Shown piece after piece: positions 26,289 to 34,337 of a DNA stretch of 64,000 bases. The notes under the pieces were generated by a model. It was not told where the DNA came from, made no database searches, and was given only the letters and a program-made list of their open reading frames with translations. This DNA comes from Bacteroidetes bacterium CG2_30_33_31. Lineage in GTDB: Bacteria; Bacteroidota; Bacteroidia; Bacteroidales; UBA1556. The stretch spans positions 62,001-126,000 of the forward strand of contig MNXP01000050.1 of assembly GCA_001872625.1 (NCBI GenBank). Direction: 5' to 3'. Position 1 is the first letter of the stretch. Each line of letters starts with the position of its first letter. The translations under genes and the position numbers were made by a program.

Positions 26289-27461
26289 TTACCTGATAAC
26301 ATATTTAAAAATATGCTTTAGGATATTTATTTCAACCTCATTAAAATCTAAGGATCTTCTTGCGTAAACTCTCTCCGCTACTTGAATTGCTTTATTTAAA
26401 TTATAAATTTTAAATCCATTAGCCCCGCCCCAAGAAAATGAGGGGATAAAATTGCGTGGAAAACCAGTCCCAAAAAGGTTAACATTCACGCCAATAACAG
26501 TGCCTGTATTAAGCATAGAATTAATTCCTGTTTTAGAGTGATCACCCATAATTAAACCACAAAATTGAAGTCCCGTGCTTACAAAAGATTCTTCGTAATA
26601 GTTCCATAAACGCACATCTTCATAAGTATTTTTCAAATTTGAACAGTTGGTTCCTGCACCCAAATTACACCATTCACCAATAACCGAATTTCCTAAAAAT
26701 CCGTCATGAGCTTTGTTGGAATATCCAATTAATAAGGAGTTGCTGACTTCACCGCCAACTTTACAGAAAGGACCAATAGAGGTTGCTCCATAGATTTTAG
26801 TTCCCATTTTTAACTGAGAATGTTGACCCAAAGCGAATGGTCCTCTAATGAAGGAACCTTCCATAACTTCGGCATCTTTACCAATATATATTATCCCATC
26901 AGAAGCATTTAGCGATGCATACTCAACTTTTGCTCCCTCCTCAATAAAAATATTTTCCTTGCAAACAACATTATTTGTTTTTGATATTTCAACTGATTTA
27001 CGTCCTTTTGTTATCAATTGAAAATCAAATTTTAGATTTACATCGAGCTCAGAAAAAAGCTGCCATATATGTTCTAAACTTATCAAATCACCTTCAAATT
27101 CAACTAAATTTCCGTCGGTATCACTTTCATTTTCCGACAGATTTTCTTTTGTAACGCGATAAGCCAAAATCATTTCGTCTTTGACAAGAGTTTCTTCTGA
27201 TTTAAGATTTTTTACTGCTTCCACAAATTCTTTTGTAGGCACAATACTTCCTTTGATAAGAATATTTTCTTCGGCATCAATTACAGGATATTTTTCGGAT
27301 AAATATTCAGAAGTCAAAGTAGATGTTTTTGAACCTAATACTAACTCCCATTTTTCCCTAATTGTCAAAATACCAAAGCGTAAATCACAAATAGGGCGTG
27401 TAAATGTTAATGGTAGCAAACTGGTTTTGGTCTGTTTTTCATCAAATAAAACGTAGTTCAT
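26289..27461 (-). CDS. GlmU-related sugar nucleotidyltransferase
   Basis: A 390-residue protein of the GlmU-related putative sugar nucleotidyltransferase family (TIGR03991). It starts MNYVLFDEKQTKTSLLPLTF and has TRPICDLRFGILTIREKWE. The C-terminal part is a left-handed beta-helix of hexapeptide repeats (about 170-340, for example EVSNSLLIGYSNKAHDGFLG, then NSVIGEWCNLGAGTNCSNLK). The usual GlmU GxGTRM nucleotide loop is absent. It may make or modify a UDP-sugar for envelope synthesis, but no reaction is proven for this family. It is a single-gene unit. Confidence 0.85.
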   Translation of the reverse strand: MNYVLFDEKQTKTSLLPLTFTRPICDLRFGILTIREKWELVLGSKTSTLTSEYLSEKYPVIDAEENILIKGSIVPTKEFVEAVKNLKSEETLVKDEMILAYRVTKENLSENESDTDGNLVEFEGDLISLEHIWQLFSELDVNLKFDFQLITKGRKSVEISKTNNVVCKENIFIEEGAKVEYASLNASDGIIYIGKDAEVMEGSFIRGPFALGQHSQLKMGTKIYGATSIGPFCKVGGEVSNSLLIGYSNKAHDGFLGNSVIGEWCNLGAGTNCSNLKNTYEDVRLWNYYEESFVSTGLQFCGLIMGDHSKTGINSMLNTGTVIGVNVNLFGTGFPRNFIPSFSWGGANGFKIYNLNKAIQVAERVYARRSLDFNEVEINILKHIFKYVIR

Positions 27462-27482
27462 GGTTTAAATTTTAATTTGCCA

Positions 27483-27490
27483 CAAAAATA
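27483..27490 (-). promoter_or_regulatory. -7 promoter element (TATTTTTG) for the GlmU-like gene
   Basis: Exact TAnnTTTG on the minus strand, 22 nt upstream of the ATG at 27461. Confidence 0.6.
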
Positions 27491-27522
27491 TACAAAAAGG
27501 AATAGGATATCAAGTTGATTTC

Positions 27523-27554
27523 AAAAAAAAAGTCCCGTTTAGGGACTTTTTTTT
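27523..27554 (-). terminator. Rho-independent terminator of rpmE2
   Basis: AAAAAAAAGTCCC (27524-27536) pairs with GGGACTTTTTTTT (27542-27554) around GTTTA. It begins at the rpmE2 stop codon and insulates it from the GlmU-like gene. Confidence 0.88.
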
Positions 27555-27828
27555 AAGCTTTACTAATTTCTTTTTTTTCATTCCGATTTTTATAGCGGCT
27601 ATTAAATTTATCAACACGACCAGCGGTGTCAACTAATTTCATTTTTCCGGTAAAGAATGGATGAGAAGTATTGGATATTTCCAATTTAACAATTGGATAA
27701 GTGTTTCCATCTTCCCACTCTATAGTTTCTTTTGTGTCAACAGCTGATTTTGTTAAAAATGCTGTGCCATTTGACATGTCTTTAAAAACGACAAGTCTGT
27801 AATTTTTGGGATGTATATCTGCTTTCAT
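27553..27828 (-). CDS. rpmE2: 50S ribosomal protein L31 type B
   Basis: A 91-residue L31, starting [20 protein letters not shown] and containing [38 protein letters not shown] and a [10 protein letters not shown] end. There is no CxxC zinc ribbon, so it is the zinc-independent type B paralogue that can replace the zinc form on the large subunit. It is a single gene with its own promoter and terminator. In this phylum type B is often the only L31, so its presence does not by itself imply zinc-starvation control. Confidence 0.96.
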   Translation of the reverse strand: MKADIHPKNYRLVVFKDMSNGTAFLTKSAVDTKETIEWEDGNTYPIVKLEISNTSHPFFTGKMKLVDTAGRVDKFNSRYKNRNEKKEISKA

Positions 27829-27862
27829 AACTAAATTATTATACTTTCAAAATTTGGGATTG

Positions 27863-27870
27863 CAAAAGTA
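27863..27870 (-). promoter_or_regulatory. -7 promoter element (TACTTTTG) for rpmE2
   Basis: Exact TAnnTTTG on the minus strand, 35 nt upstream of the ATG. Confidence 0.6.
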
Positions 27871-27994
27871 TAGCTATTTCTCTAATTACCAAAACTTTAT
27901 TTTATTTTTTGCTTAAATTATCATTATTAAATGTTGATAACTACGTATCTCATTGAAATAATGACTTTTAGGATATTTCTTTTCTAATTATTTT

Positions 27995-29032
27995 TTATAA
28001 ATCTGACAAGAATTTTAATACGTCCACATTATCTGCAAAGTCGGTTAGCTTAGGGAATTGAGAATTTCCAGGTTTTAAAAATATTTCGCCCACAAATTTA
28101 CTGCTAACAATTGCTTGTAAGTTAAATTTCTGAAGCATTAATTTTTTCAATAAATCATCTTCATGAACATATTTTTCATAATGAATAACAGATATTGGAG
28201 AAATTATTGAACTATCTTCTTTGAATAATGCAAAACCGTTATCAAGATGTTTAACCTTATTTATAAGGTATATAGCTTTATTGTATTCATAATTATTAAA
28301 ATATTTAGTATTTTCGGCCACATAAGAAAATGCGTTAAAGGCATCAATTAATCCAACCAAATCAAAGTTTTCTGGAACATATATCTTTGAAACTGAACGG
28401 CAACCAAGTCCAAAATAATAAAAAATATCTTCGCCTAAGTTTTCAAAATTACTTGTGTCATCTAATTTATGAATAATGGCAACGGAGTTTCTATTACTCC
28501 TTATTATGGATGGGTATTTTCCAAAATAATGATTGAAATACCTCGCGGAATTATTTGAGCCAGTTGCAATTACTGCATCAAAATTCTTTAGAAATTCTTC
28601 TTCAAAAAATATATAATCTGAAAATTTTGGATTTATTTCAATCAATATTTCCGCAAAACATGGAATCAAATTGCTATCTTTGGATGAAAGTTTACCGACG
28701 AAAATATTTGCTGATAAAAGTACATCCAAAAAATCGCGAAAGCCAACAGCAGGAATATTTCCAGCCATAATTACGGCGATTTTTTTGGGATTTTTTTTGC
28801 TGAATTTATAGTTTGAAATATATTTTTCCAGTAATTCTTTTTGCAAAATACTCTCAATGGATTTCAATGAAATATTTACAAAAAATTCGGTAAACCAAGA
28901 ATTATTTATTCTTGAAGAATTGACAGCCGTTTTTATTTTATTGAAATATCTTACTGTAGAATCTTCATTTAAATATGATTTAATATTTTGACCCAAAATC
29001 ACAAATGTTTCTATTATTTCTTCCTGTTTCAT
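27995..29032 (-). CDS. Acyl-CoA reductase, LuxC-like
   Basis: A 345-residue aldehyde-dehydrogenase-fold protein of the LuxC-like acyl-CoA reductase family (PF05893). Landmarks are KKIAVIMAGNIPAVGFRDFL near 79-98, FVGKLSSKDSNLIPC, ARYFNHYFGKYPSIIRSNRN and the catalytic-Cys region FGLGCRSVSKIYVPENFDL. It should reduce an acyl-CoA or acyl-ACP to an aldehyde with NAD(P)H. No luciferase or wax-ester genes are nearby, so the product is unknown; alkyl or ether lipid chains are possible. It is a single gene with its own promoter, divergent from the GT2 gene. Confidence 0.85.
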   Translation of the reverse strand: MKQEEIIETFVILGQNIKSYLNEDSTVRYFNKIKTAVNSSRINNSWFTEFFVNISLKSIESILQKELLEKYISNYKFSKKNPKKIAVIMAGNIPAVGFRDFLDVLLSANIFVGKLSSKDSNLIPCFAEILIEINPKFSDYIFFEEEFLKNFDAVIATGSNNSARYFNHYFGKYPSIIRSNRNSVAIIHKLDDTSNFENLGEDIFYYFGLGCRSVSKIYVPENFDLVGLIDAFNAFSYVAENTKYFNNYEYNKAIYLINKVKHLDNGFALFKEDSSIISPISVIHYEKYVHEDDLLKKLMLQKFNLQAIVSSKFVGEIFLKPGNSQFPKLTDFADNVDVLKFLSDL

Positions 29033-29049
29033 CCAATCAATTTAGCTTG

Positions 29050-29057
29050 CAAATTTA
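29050..29057 (-). promoter_or_regulatory. -7 promoter element (TAAATTTG) for the acyl-CoA reductase gene
   Basis: Exact TAnnTTTG on the minus strand, 18 nt upstream of the ATG at 29032. Confidence 0.6.
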
Positions 29058-29147
29058 ACAGAATTTTTAAGCAAAGTGGCAATTGCTATTCACAATTGAC
29101 TGTTTAAATCTTGGTGTATAGTAAAAAATAGGTAAGTCGCAAAGCTG

Positions 29148-29155
29148 TAAATTTG
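29148..29155 (+). promoter_or_regulatory. -7 promoter element (TAAATTTG) for the GT2-sigma operon
   Basis: Exact TAnnTTTG, 30 nt before the GT2 ATG at 29185. A 12-codon upstream frame (29159-29197) begins in the leader and overlaps that ATG in another frame. Confidence 0.55.
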
Positions 29156-29184
29156 CTTATGATGAAAACTGTTAGCAAAAGATT

Positions 29185-30300
29185 ATGGGATTTTTAAAAG
29201 ATTATTTATTTATTATATTTATTGGGGCTATATTATTGCAAATGATATACTTCTGGCTAATTACCTCAAAAGTTGCTTTTTTAAAAACCAAGCATTCTGA
29301 AAAAAATATTTACGATCCTATTTCGGTTGTTATTACGGTAAGAAATGAGCAAGATAATTTAATGCGATTTTTAAAATTTGTTCTTGAACAAGATTATCCC
29401 AATTTTGAAGTAATTGTTGTTAACGACCAATCAAATGATGATAGTGAATATTACTTGAAAAGTTTACAACCTATTTATCTAAATCTAAAGATAGTAAATG
29501 TTTTAAATCCAGTAAATTTTTTTAAAGGTAAAAAATTCCCATTAAGCATTGGGATAAAATCAGCAAAAAATGATTTAATCGTTCTTATCGATGCCGATTG
29601 TAAACCTAATTCAAATCAATGGCTGAAAGAAATAGCCGAAAGTTATGAAGATGGCACTAAAATAGTTTTAGGCTTTGGAGATTATTCTTTTGAGAAAGGA
29701 TTTTTAAACTATGTGATAAGGTATGAAACTTTAAAAACAGCAATAAATTATTTTTCTTTTGCGCGTATTGGGATTCCATATATGGGCGTTGGTAGAAATT
29801 TATCATATAAAAAATCCCTATTCTTTGAGCAACATGGGTTTCAAAGCCACTACAAAATACAATCTGGTGACGATGATCTATTTGTAAATAAAGCAGCTAA
29901 CAGACTAAACACCCGTATCTTAGCATCTCCCACCTCTAAAACAATTTCTTTACCAGAAACTAGTTTTTTGAATTTTGTAAATCAAAAAAGAAGGCATCTT
30001 ACAAGTGGAAAATATTATAAAGCTAAGCATTTATTTTTGCTTTTTATTTTCGATATATCCTATTATTTATTTCTGATAACAGCAATTTTGCTTTTGTTAG
30101 AAAAGCAACAGATAATTGCGGTTACGACCTTAATAGCATTGAGATATATTTCGTTTTTAATTATTACAAAATTAACTATGATTAAACTTGGAGTTTCAAA
30201 ATTATTACTAATTTCGCCATTTCTGGAACTTCTGCTATCGGTGTTTATACCGTTTATTCTAATGACAAACATTATTTATAGAAATGCTAAATGGAAGTAA
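29185..30300 (+). CDS. Membrane-anchored glycosyltransferase family 2
   Basis: A 371-residue GT2 enzyme. An N-terminal helix (about 5-25) is followed by the GT-A domain (about 45-270): ISVVITVRNEQDNLMRFL, VVNDQSNDDS, the DAD motif in LIVLIDADCKPNSNQW, GDDDLFVNKAANR and NQKRRHLTSGKYY in place of the QxxRW motif. Three C-terminal helices follow (about 285-365). It probably acts as a processive or lipid-linked sugar transferase at the inner membrane. Its last 10 nt overlap the next ECF sigma gene, an unusual pairing. Confidence 0.85.
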   Translation: MGFLKDYLFIIFIGAILLQMIYFWLITSKVAFLKTKHSEKNIYDPISVVITVRNEQDNLMRFLKFVLEQDYPNFEVIVVNDQSNDDSEYYLKSLQPIYLNLKIVNVLNPVNFFKGKKFPLSIGIKSAKNDLIVLIDADCKPNSNQWLKEIAESYEDGTKIVLGFGDYSFEKGFLNYVIRYETLKTAINYFSFARIGIPYMGVGRNLSYKKSLFFEQHGFQSHYKIQSGDDDLFVNKAANRLNTRILASPTSKTISLPETSFLNFVNQKRRHLTSGKYYKAKHLFLLFIFDISYYLFLITAILLLLEKQQIIAVTTLIALRYISFLIITKLTMIKLGVSKLLLISPFLELLLSVFIPFILMTNIIYRNAKWK

Positions 30301-30899
30301 ATATTAATTTTACTGAAAAAGCTAAAAGGGATTTTTATCTTGTGCAAAAGGCAAAAGATGAAAATGACAGACACGCTTACGCCTCATTAATGAATTATTA
30401 TTGGGATTCTATTTATTTTATGTTATTAAAAATGACCAATAATAAAGATGATGCAGAAGATTTAACAATTGAAGCATTTGGCAAAGCTTTTAGAAAAATT
30501 GAACAATACACCCCAGATTATGCTTTTAGTACATGGCTTTTTAAAATTGCCTCAAATAATTGCATTGATTTTATCAGAAAAACTAAACAAAATACAATAT
30601 CTTTAGATAAAGAAAGTGAAGATTGTAGCAGTTCGGTTATATCAAATAAAATTTCCACAGAAGAACTAAATCCTGAAGAAACATTGATAAACGAACAAAA
30701 GATTAAACTTATGCGACAGATTGTCGATAAATTAAAACCTCATTATAGAATATTAATTGAAATGAGATATTTTGAAGAATTGAGTTACGAAGAAATTGCT
30801 AAGAAAATGAATCTTCCTATGGGCACTGTGAAGGCTAAACTCTTCAGAGCAAGAGATTTTCTATATAATATTCTTAATAATTCTCAAGATAAAATTTAG
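30291..30899 (+). CDS. RNA polymerase ECF-type sigma factor
   Basis: A 202-residue ECF sigma factor. Region 2 spans about 27-98 (SLMNYYWDSIYFMLLKMTNN, KDDAEDLTIEAFGKAFRKIE, FSTWLFKIASNNCIDFIRK). Region 4 spans about 140-195 (MRQIVDKLKPHYRILIEMRY, LSYEEIAKKMNLPMGTVKAK). It differs from the other ECF factor in the window by having no anti-sigma-like gene behind it. The ATG overlaps the GT2 stop by 10 nt, so the two are coupled. Homologues of this shape in Bacteroidota are often general-purpose ECF factors, but its targets are unknown. Confidence 0.9.
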   Translation: MEVNINFTEKAKRDFYLVQKAKDENDRHAYASLMNYYWDSIYFMLLKMTNNKDDAEDLTIEAFGKAFRKIEQYTPDYAFSTWLFKIASNNCIDFIRKTKQNTISLDKESEDCSSSVISNKISTEELNPEETLINEQKIKLMRQIVDKLKPHYRILIEMRYFEELSYEEIAKKMNLPMGTVKAKLFRARDFLYNILNNSQDKI

Positions 30900-30931
30900 C
30901 AGAACTATATCTAATTACATTCTATAAATTC

Positions 30932-31795
30932 CTATTTTATTACAGATTTCAATTTAAGAAAAAGATTTACTGAGTCTTTAGCTTCCTTTACGTCATGCAC
31001 ACGTAAAATATCAGCACCTTTCTGTAAAGCAATTGTATTTAAAGCTATAGTGCCAGCCAAAGCCTTTTCAGCGGAAGTATCTAACACTTTATAAATCATT
31101 GATTTTCTACTAATTCCCACGAGAATTGGAGCTTCAAGAAATAAAAAATGTTCTAATGAATTCAAAATTTGATAATTCTGTTCCAAAGTTTTAGCAAAGC
31201 CAAAACCTGGGTCGATGATAATATCAGAGAGACCAAGTTTATTAAGCTTATTAATTTGTGCCGATAAAAAGAATATAATGTCTTGAACAATATCATTATA
31301 ATTAATATTATTCTGCATCACAATTGGCTTACCTTGAGTATGCATAATTATATAAGGGACTTGATATTTGACTACAACATTGAACATATTATTATCGAAA
31401 GTTCCACCAGAAATATCATTTATAATATCGACACCTTCGTCAATTATTTTCTCAGCAACTTTCGATTGCCACGTATCAACCGATAAAATTGCTGAAGGAA
31501 AATTTTGACGAATTGATTTTACTGCTGGTAGCAATACTTTTAGCTCTTCATCAAAGCCCAACTCTTTTGCACCAGGTCGCGATGATTGCGCCCCAATATC
31601 AATAAAATCTGCACCTTCTATAATCATTTCGTCTGCTCTTCTGAGCCAGTTATCGATTTTATTATATTTGCCTCCATCATAAAAGGAATCATCAGTAATA
31701 TTTAAAATTCCCATTACCTTTGGTGTTTCCAATGAATAAAGTAAACCTTTAATATTGAGATGTTTAGATTTATTAAAAATTATATTATTTTTCAA
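30932..31795 (-). CDS. folP: Dihydropteroate synthase (FolP)
   Basis: A 287-residue TIM-barrel enzyme that joins p-aminobenzoate and dihydropterin pyrophosphate in folate synthesis; it is the sulfonamide target. Signatures are TPKVMGILNITDDSFYDGG near 24-42, IDIGAQSSRPGAKELGFDEE, ILSVDTWQSKVAEKIIDEG, DIINDISGG, IIDPGFGFAKTLEQNYQIL, PILVGISRKSMIY and LRVHDVKEA. All pterin- and sulfa-binding loops look intact. The start is TTG at 31795; no in-frame ATG precedes the essential N-terminal strand. It lies 14 nt behind the DUF4421 gene and is probably co-transcribed with it. Confidence 0.95.
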   Translation of the reverse strand: MKNNIIFNKSKHLNIKGLLYSLETPKVMGILNITDDSFYDGGKYNKIDNWLRRADEMIIEGADFIDIGAQSSRPGAKELGFDEELKVLLPAVKSIRQNFPSAILSVDTWQSKVAEKIIDEGVDIINDISGGTFDNNMFNVVVKYQVPYIIMHTQGKPIVMQNNINYNDIVQDIIFFLSAQINKLNKLGLSDIIIDPGFGFAKTLEQNYQILNSLEHFLFLEAPILVGISRKSMIYKVLDTSAEKALAGTIALNTIALQKGADILRVHDVKEAKDSVNLFLKLKSVIK

Positions 31796-31809
31796 AATAT
31801 AAAAAATTA

Positions 31810-32820
31810 TTAGTTAAAAATTTTGATGGTTTTTGACAAATTAAATCTTTTGCCAACGAATAATCTTGCATTTCCATATTGATAATTTAGTGACAAACCA
31901 TTAGTTTTACTTATTGAGCTAAACATAAAAAAATCATTAACAACTGAAAATCCAGCAAACCATTTCTCTTTGCTGATGCCAACCGCAAATCTTGGTTGAA
32001 AGCTTCCATAAATCTCATTTTTATCGTGCATTGTCGAAATGTCAGTTAAAATCCTGCGCTTGCCAAAATAGACTGAAGTTCCTAAAGATGTTGATAAATA
32101 AAAATATTTTTTAACCACAATACAAGTAGCATAGCCTCCTTTTAAACCAATGGCAAAAGTAGAAATTGAGGTAATTTGTGGATAAATGCTAAAATAAGAT
32201 TTTTGTGGAAATAGACTTGAATCTCCACTTATATTCTCTGAGAAAAATCCCCCACCTGCAAACCACGATCCATTACTTTTTTTCTGGCGAGCATTGCCAA
32301 GAAAGGCTGCTCTATATGAAAATTTCTTATAATTGAATATGTAAATATATGAAAAACCAAATCCATTATTTAATATATCAGGTCTTATATAATTTGGATC
32401 TCCATTGACATAAGTCGGAAATACATCCTGTGGATTTCTTATGTAATGAGATTGATAACTATGAAATAAAATATCTATAATCGCCTTATTACCATATAGA
32501 TTAGCTTGCCAATCAATCCTTTTAGTTTTACCATATTTATAATTATCATTATTAAATAAATCAAATGCAATTCCTATATTTACGCGTTTATAATTGAATC
32601 CAAATCCAATATTGGTTTGCGAATTTGGGCTATAAATTAGTCGATAATTATTTGTTTCATCTACAAAACTAAAATTGCTAATTTTAATTTTTGAATATAA
32701 AAATAATCCTAATTTATCGCTGTAGTCAATTATATAGTCGTTTGTATCTTTGGTTAACTTTTGACCTTCGACAATACAGGAAGCAAAAACTAATAAAAAC
32801 AAAAGCAGCAAAAATTTCAT
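31810..32820 (-). CDS. DUF4421 domain outer-membrane beta-barrel protein
   Basis: A 336-residue protein with a signal peptide (about 1-19, FLLLLFLLVFASCIVEG; Cys15 could also be lipidated). A beta-barrel pattern follows. NYKRVNIGIAFDLFN, KTKRIDWQANLYGNKAIIDI and SYRAAFLGNARQKKSNGSWF match DUF4421 (PF14391), a Bacteroidota-specific family of unknown function. Alternating hydrophobic strands and the aromatic ends suit an outer-membrane barrel. A paralogue with the same landmarks lies at 37225-38253. FolP follows on the same transcript; there is no evident functional link. Confidence 0.72.
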   Translation of the reverse strand: MKFLLLLFLLVFASCIVEGQKLTKDTNDYIIDYSDKLGLFLYSKIKISNFSFVDETNNYRLIYSPNSQTNIGFGFNYKRVNIGIAFDLFNNDNYKYGKTKRIDWQANLYGNKAIIDILFHSYQSHYIRNPQDVFPTYVNGDPNYIRPDILNNGFGFSYIYIFNYKKFSYRAAFLGNARQKKSNGSWFAGGGFFSENISGDSSLFPQKSYFSIYPQITSISTFAIGLKGGYATCIVVKKYFYLSTSLGTSVYFGKRRILTDISTMHDKNEIYGSFQPRFAVGISKEKWFAGFSVVNDFFMFSSISKTNGLSLNYQYGNARLFVGKRFNLSKTIKIFN

Positions 32821-32842
32821 AAATTATTAAATCATTTAACTG

Positions 32843-32850
32843 CAAAAGTA
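32843..32850 (-). promoter_or_regulatory. -7 promoter element (TACTTTTG) for the DUF4421-folP operon
   Basis: Exact TAnnTTTG on the minus strand, 23 nt upstream of the DUF4421 ATG at 32820. Confidence 0.6.
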
Positions 32851-33005
32851 ACAAATGAAGATTCATAAAAATATAATAATCTATAATTAAGTATTATAAA
32901 AGTGATAATTGTAATAATGTAAATTAAATACCAAAACAGAAAAGTGGATACTTAATAAAAAAAATCATCATTGCCTAAGTAAAATTATCTAATAAAAAAA
33001 CCAAA

Positions 33006-33140
33006 GGTTTCTCCATTCGGTCGAAATTACAATCTGATAGTTACGGTTTTTTGGTGTGGTTGATGGCGGCTTCGCCGCCATCAACCACACCTTCCTAAAA
33101 TCTCGTAGACTACTTTTTATTTCGACCGAAGGGGGAAATC
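33006..33140. repeat. MITE/REP-like element: terminal inverted repeats around a GC-rich hairpin
   Basis: Outer arms 33006-33027 and 33119-33140 are inverted copies of 22 nt matching at 19 positions, with a shared TTCGGTCGAAAT core. Inside, GGTGTGGTTGATGGCGGC (33053-33070) pairs perfectly over 18 bp with 33074-33091 around a TTC loop. The hairpin is far richer in G+C than the surrounding DNA. The 135-nt size, terminal repeats and lack of coding frame fit a non-autonomous miniature element or a palindromic repeat. No transposase and no second copy are in the window, and clear target-site duplications were not found. Confidence 0.65.
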
Positions 33141-33499
33141 TATTAAATTATGTCGGACAACAATGAAAGAAATTATTAAATAAGTGATTAATTTTAAGTC
33201 ATTTAATATATTACAAACATTATCAAAAATCTTAAAAACTAATTATTAAAAGCTGATGAATTATTTATTTTAAAACAATCCAAAGATAAGGCGTAAAAAA
33301 ATCGTCTAAACTCCGATAAACGAAATTTCAAGGTTCATTTAAAGAATTGGTCCGGTTTTTTTCAATATGTAGATTAGGTGTTTAATATTTTTATTTTACT
33401 AAAATTGGCTCAACGAATATTAGTGATTTTTTCTTATTGTGTGTGTGTGTATATTGAACAAATTACATTTTAATTTTTCTTGATTTTTCGTTAAAAGCA

Positions 33500-33537
33500 A
33501 AGCCTGAAATAGCCCATATTTCAGGCTTATTTTTTTT
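33500..33537 (+). terminator. Orphan Rho-independent terminator
   Basis: AAGCCTGAAATA (33500-33511) pairs over 12 bp with 33517-33528 around GCCCA, followed by a T tract to 33537. It is oriented for plus-strand transcription, but no plus-strand gene lies within the previous 2.6 kb. It may end a small RNA or insulate the downstream gene. Confidence 0.8.
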
Positions 33538-33610
33538 GATTATCTTTCTAAAAGTATTGTTCCCAAAACATTATTTATAAATTTTATTTTAATTCCAACG
33601 GCATTTTGAA

Positions 33611-33618
33611 TAGTTTTG
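33611..33618 (+). promoter_or_regulatory. -7 promoter element (TAGTTTTG) for the YwqK-like lipoprotein gene
   Basis: Exact TAnnTTTG, 24 nt before the ATG at 33642. Confidence 0.6.
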
Positions 33619-33641
33619 CTTTTTAAATTTAAATAAATTTT

Positions 33642-34277
33642 ATGTTTCGGAAACTTCTTATTATTAGCTTATTATCAATTGTTTACGCTTGTGTTAGAAA
33701 TGAAAATTCATATTTTGAAAATGGAAATATTAAGCAAGAACTTAAATATAAAGGTGGCGAATTAGATGGAGTTCAAAAATGGTATTACGAAAATGGCAAT
33801 CAAAGCTCCTTATATACATACAAAAATGGAGTTTTAGAAGGCAAGTCAGCACAATGGAATCTAAATGGAACAATTTCAAAAGAATCGAATTATAAATCTG
33901 GATTATTAGAGGGTGAAACAATTTCTTATGATAAATCAGGCAACAAAATTTCCATTGAAACATATAAGCAAAACAAAAAATATGGACTTTATCAAACATG
34001 GCATCGCAATGGAATGTTGATGATTGAAGGTTGGTTTAAAAATAATTTGATTGATAGCTCTTGGAATTATTTCGACGAATATGGAAGAATTATTACTCAA
34101 GGGAAATTTAATAACGGAACTGGCATTTTAGTTTCATGGTTTCCTAATGGAAAACTAATGAGAAAAACCATGTATAAAAGCAATGAAAAAGATGGTAAAG
34201 AGCTGATTTATAATTATAAAGGTGAAATTGATAAAATTAAAATATATAAAAACGGAAAATTTATTGCAGAAAAATAA
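33642..34277 (+). CDS. YwqK-like lipoprotein with MORN-variant repeats
   Basis: A 211-residue protein with a lipoprotein signal (about 1-17, lipobox IVYAC). Seven or more degenerate repeats of about 22-24 residues follow, of the type YYENGNQSSLYTYKNGVLEG and WNLNGTISKESNYKSGLLEG. These are MORN_2-type repeats (PF07661), as in the YwqK family that is often labelled antitoxin after Bacillus YwqK. Nothing here supports a toxin partner, so that label should not be copied. The repeats form an extended beta sheet and probably mediate binding at the envelope. It has its own promoter and lies 60 nt upstream of the DnaB-like gene. Confidence 0.75.
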   Translation: MFRKLLIISLLSIVYACVRNENSYFENGNIKQELKYKGGELDGVQKWYYENGNQSSLYTYKNGVLEGKSAQWNLNGTISKESNYKSGLLEGETISYDKSGNKISIETYKQNKKYGLYQTWHRNGMLMIEGWFKNNLIDSSWNYFDEYGRIITQGKFNNGTGILVSWFPNGKLMRKTMYKSNEKDGKELIYNYKGEIDKIKIYKNGKFIAEK

Positions 34278-34306
34278 AATTTAATGATTATAATGAAAAT
34301 ATTTAT

Positions 34307-34314
34307 TAATTTTG
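34307..34314 (+). promoter_or_regulatory. -7 promoter element (TAATTTTG) for the DnaB-like gene
   Basis: Exact TAnnTTTG, 24 nt before the ATG at 34338. Confidence 0.55.
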
Positions 34315-34337
34315 GAGACTATGATAAACTATAGAAT

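Larger units (their letters stand above)
32851..33610. other. Gene-free stretch holding a repeat element and an orphan terminator
   Basis: No convincing coding frame on either strand. It contains the inverted-repeat element (33006-33140), a short (TG)n run at 33438-33450 and a strong plus-strand terminator at 33500-33537 without an upstream gene. The remainder is very AT-rich with no recognised RNA gene. Confidence 0.6.

Noticed and set aside
31810..32820. PorP/SprF-family T9SS protein (first impression from barrel pattern)
   Set aside because: The QKKSNGSWF turn and strand order match DUF4421 better; the same applies to 37225-38253.
33438..33450. (TG)n microsatellite as a phase-variation tract
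   Set aside because: It is only 13 nt, outside any gene and promoter that could be affected.
33642..34277. Antitoxin of a toxin-antitoxin pair (usual label for YwqK-like proteins)
   Set aside because: It is a lipoprotein with MORN-variant repeats and no toxin-like neighbour; the label comes from a distant namesake.
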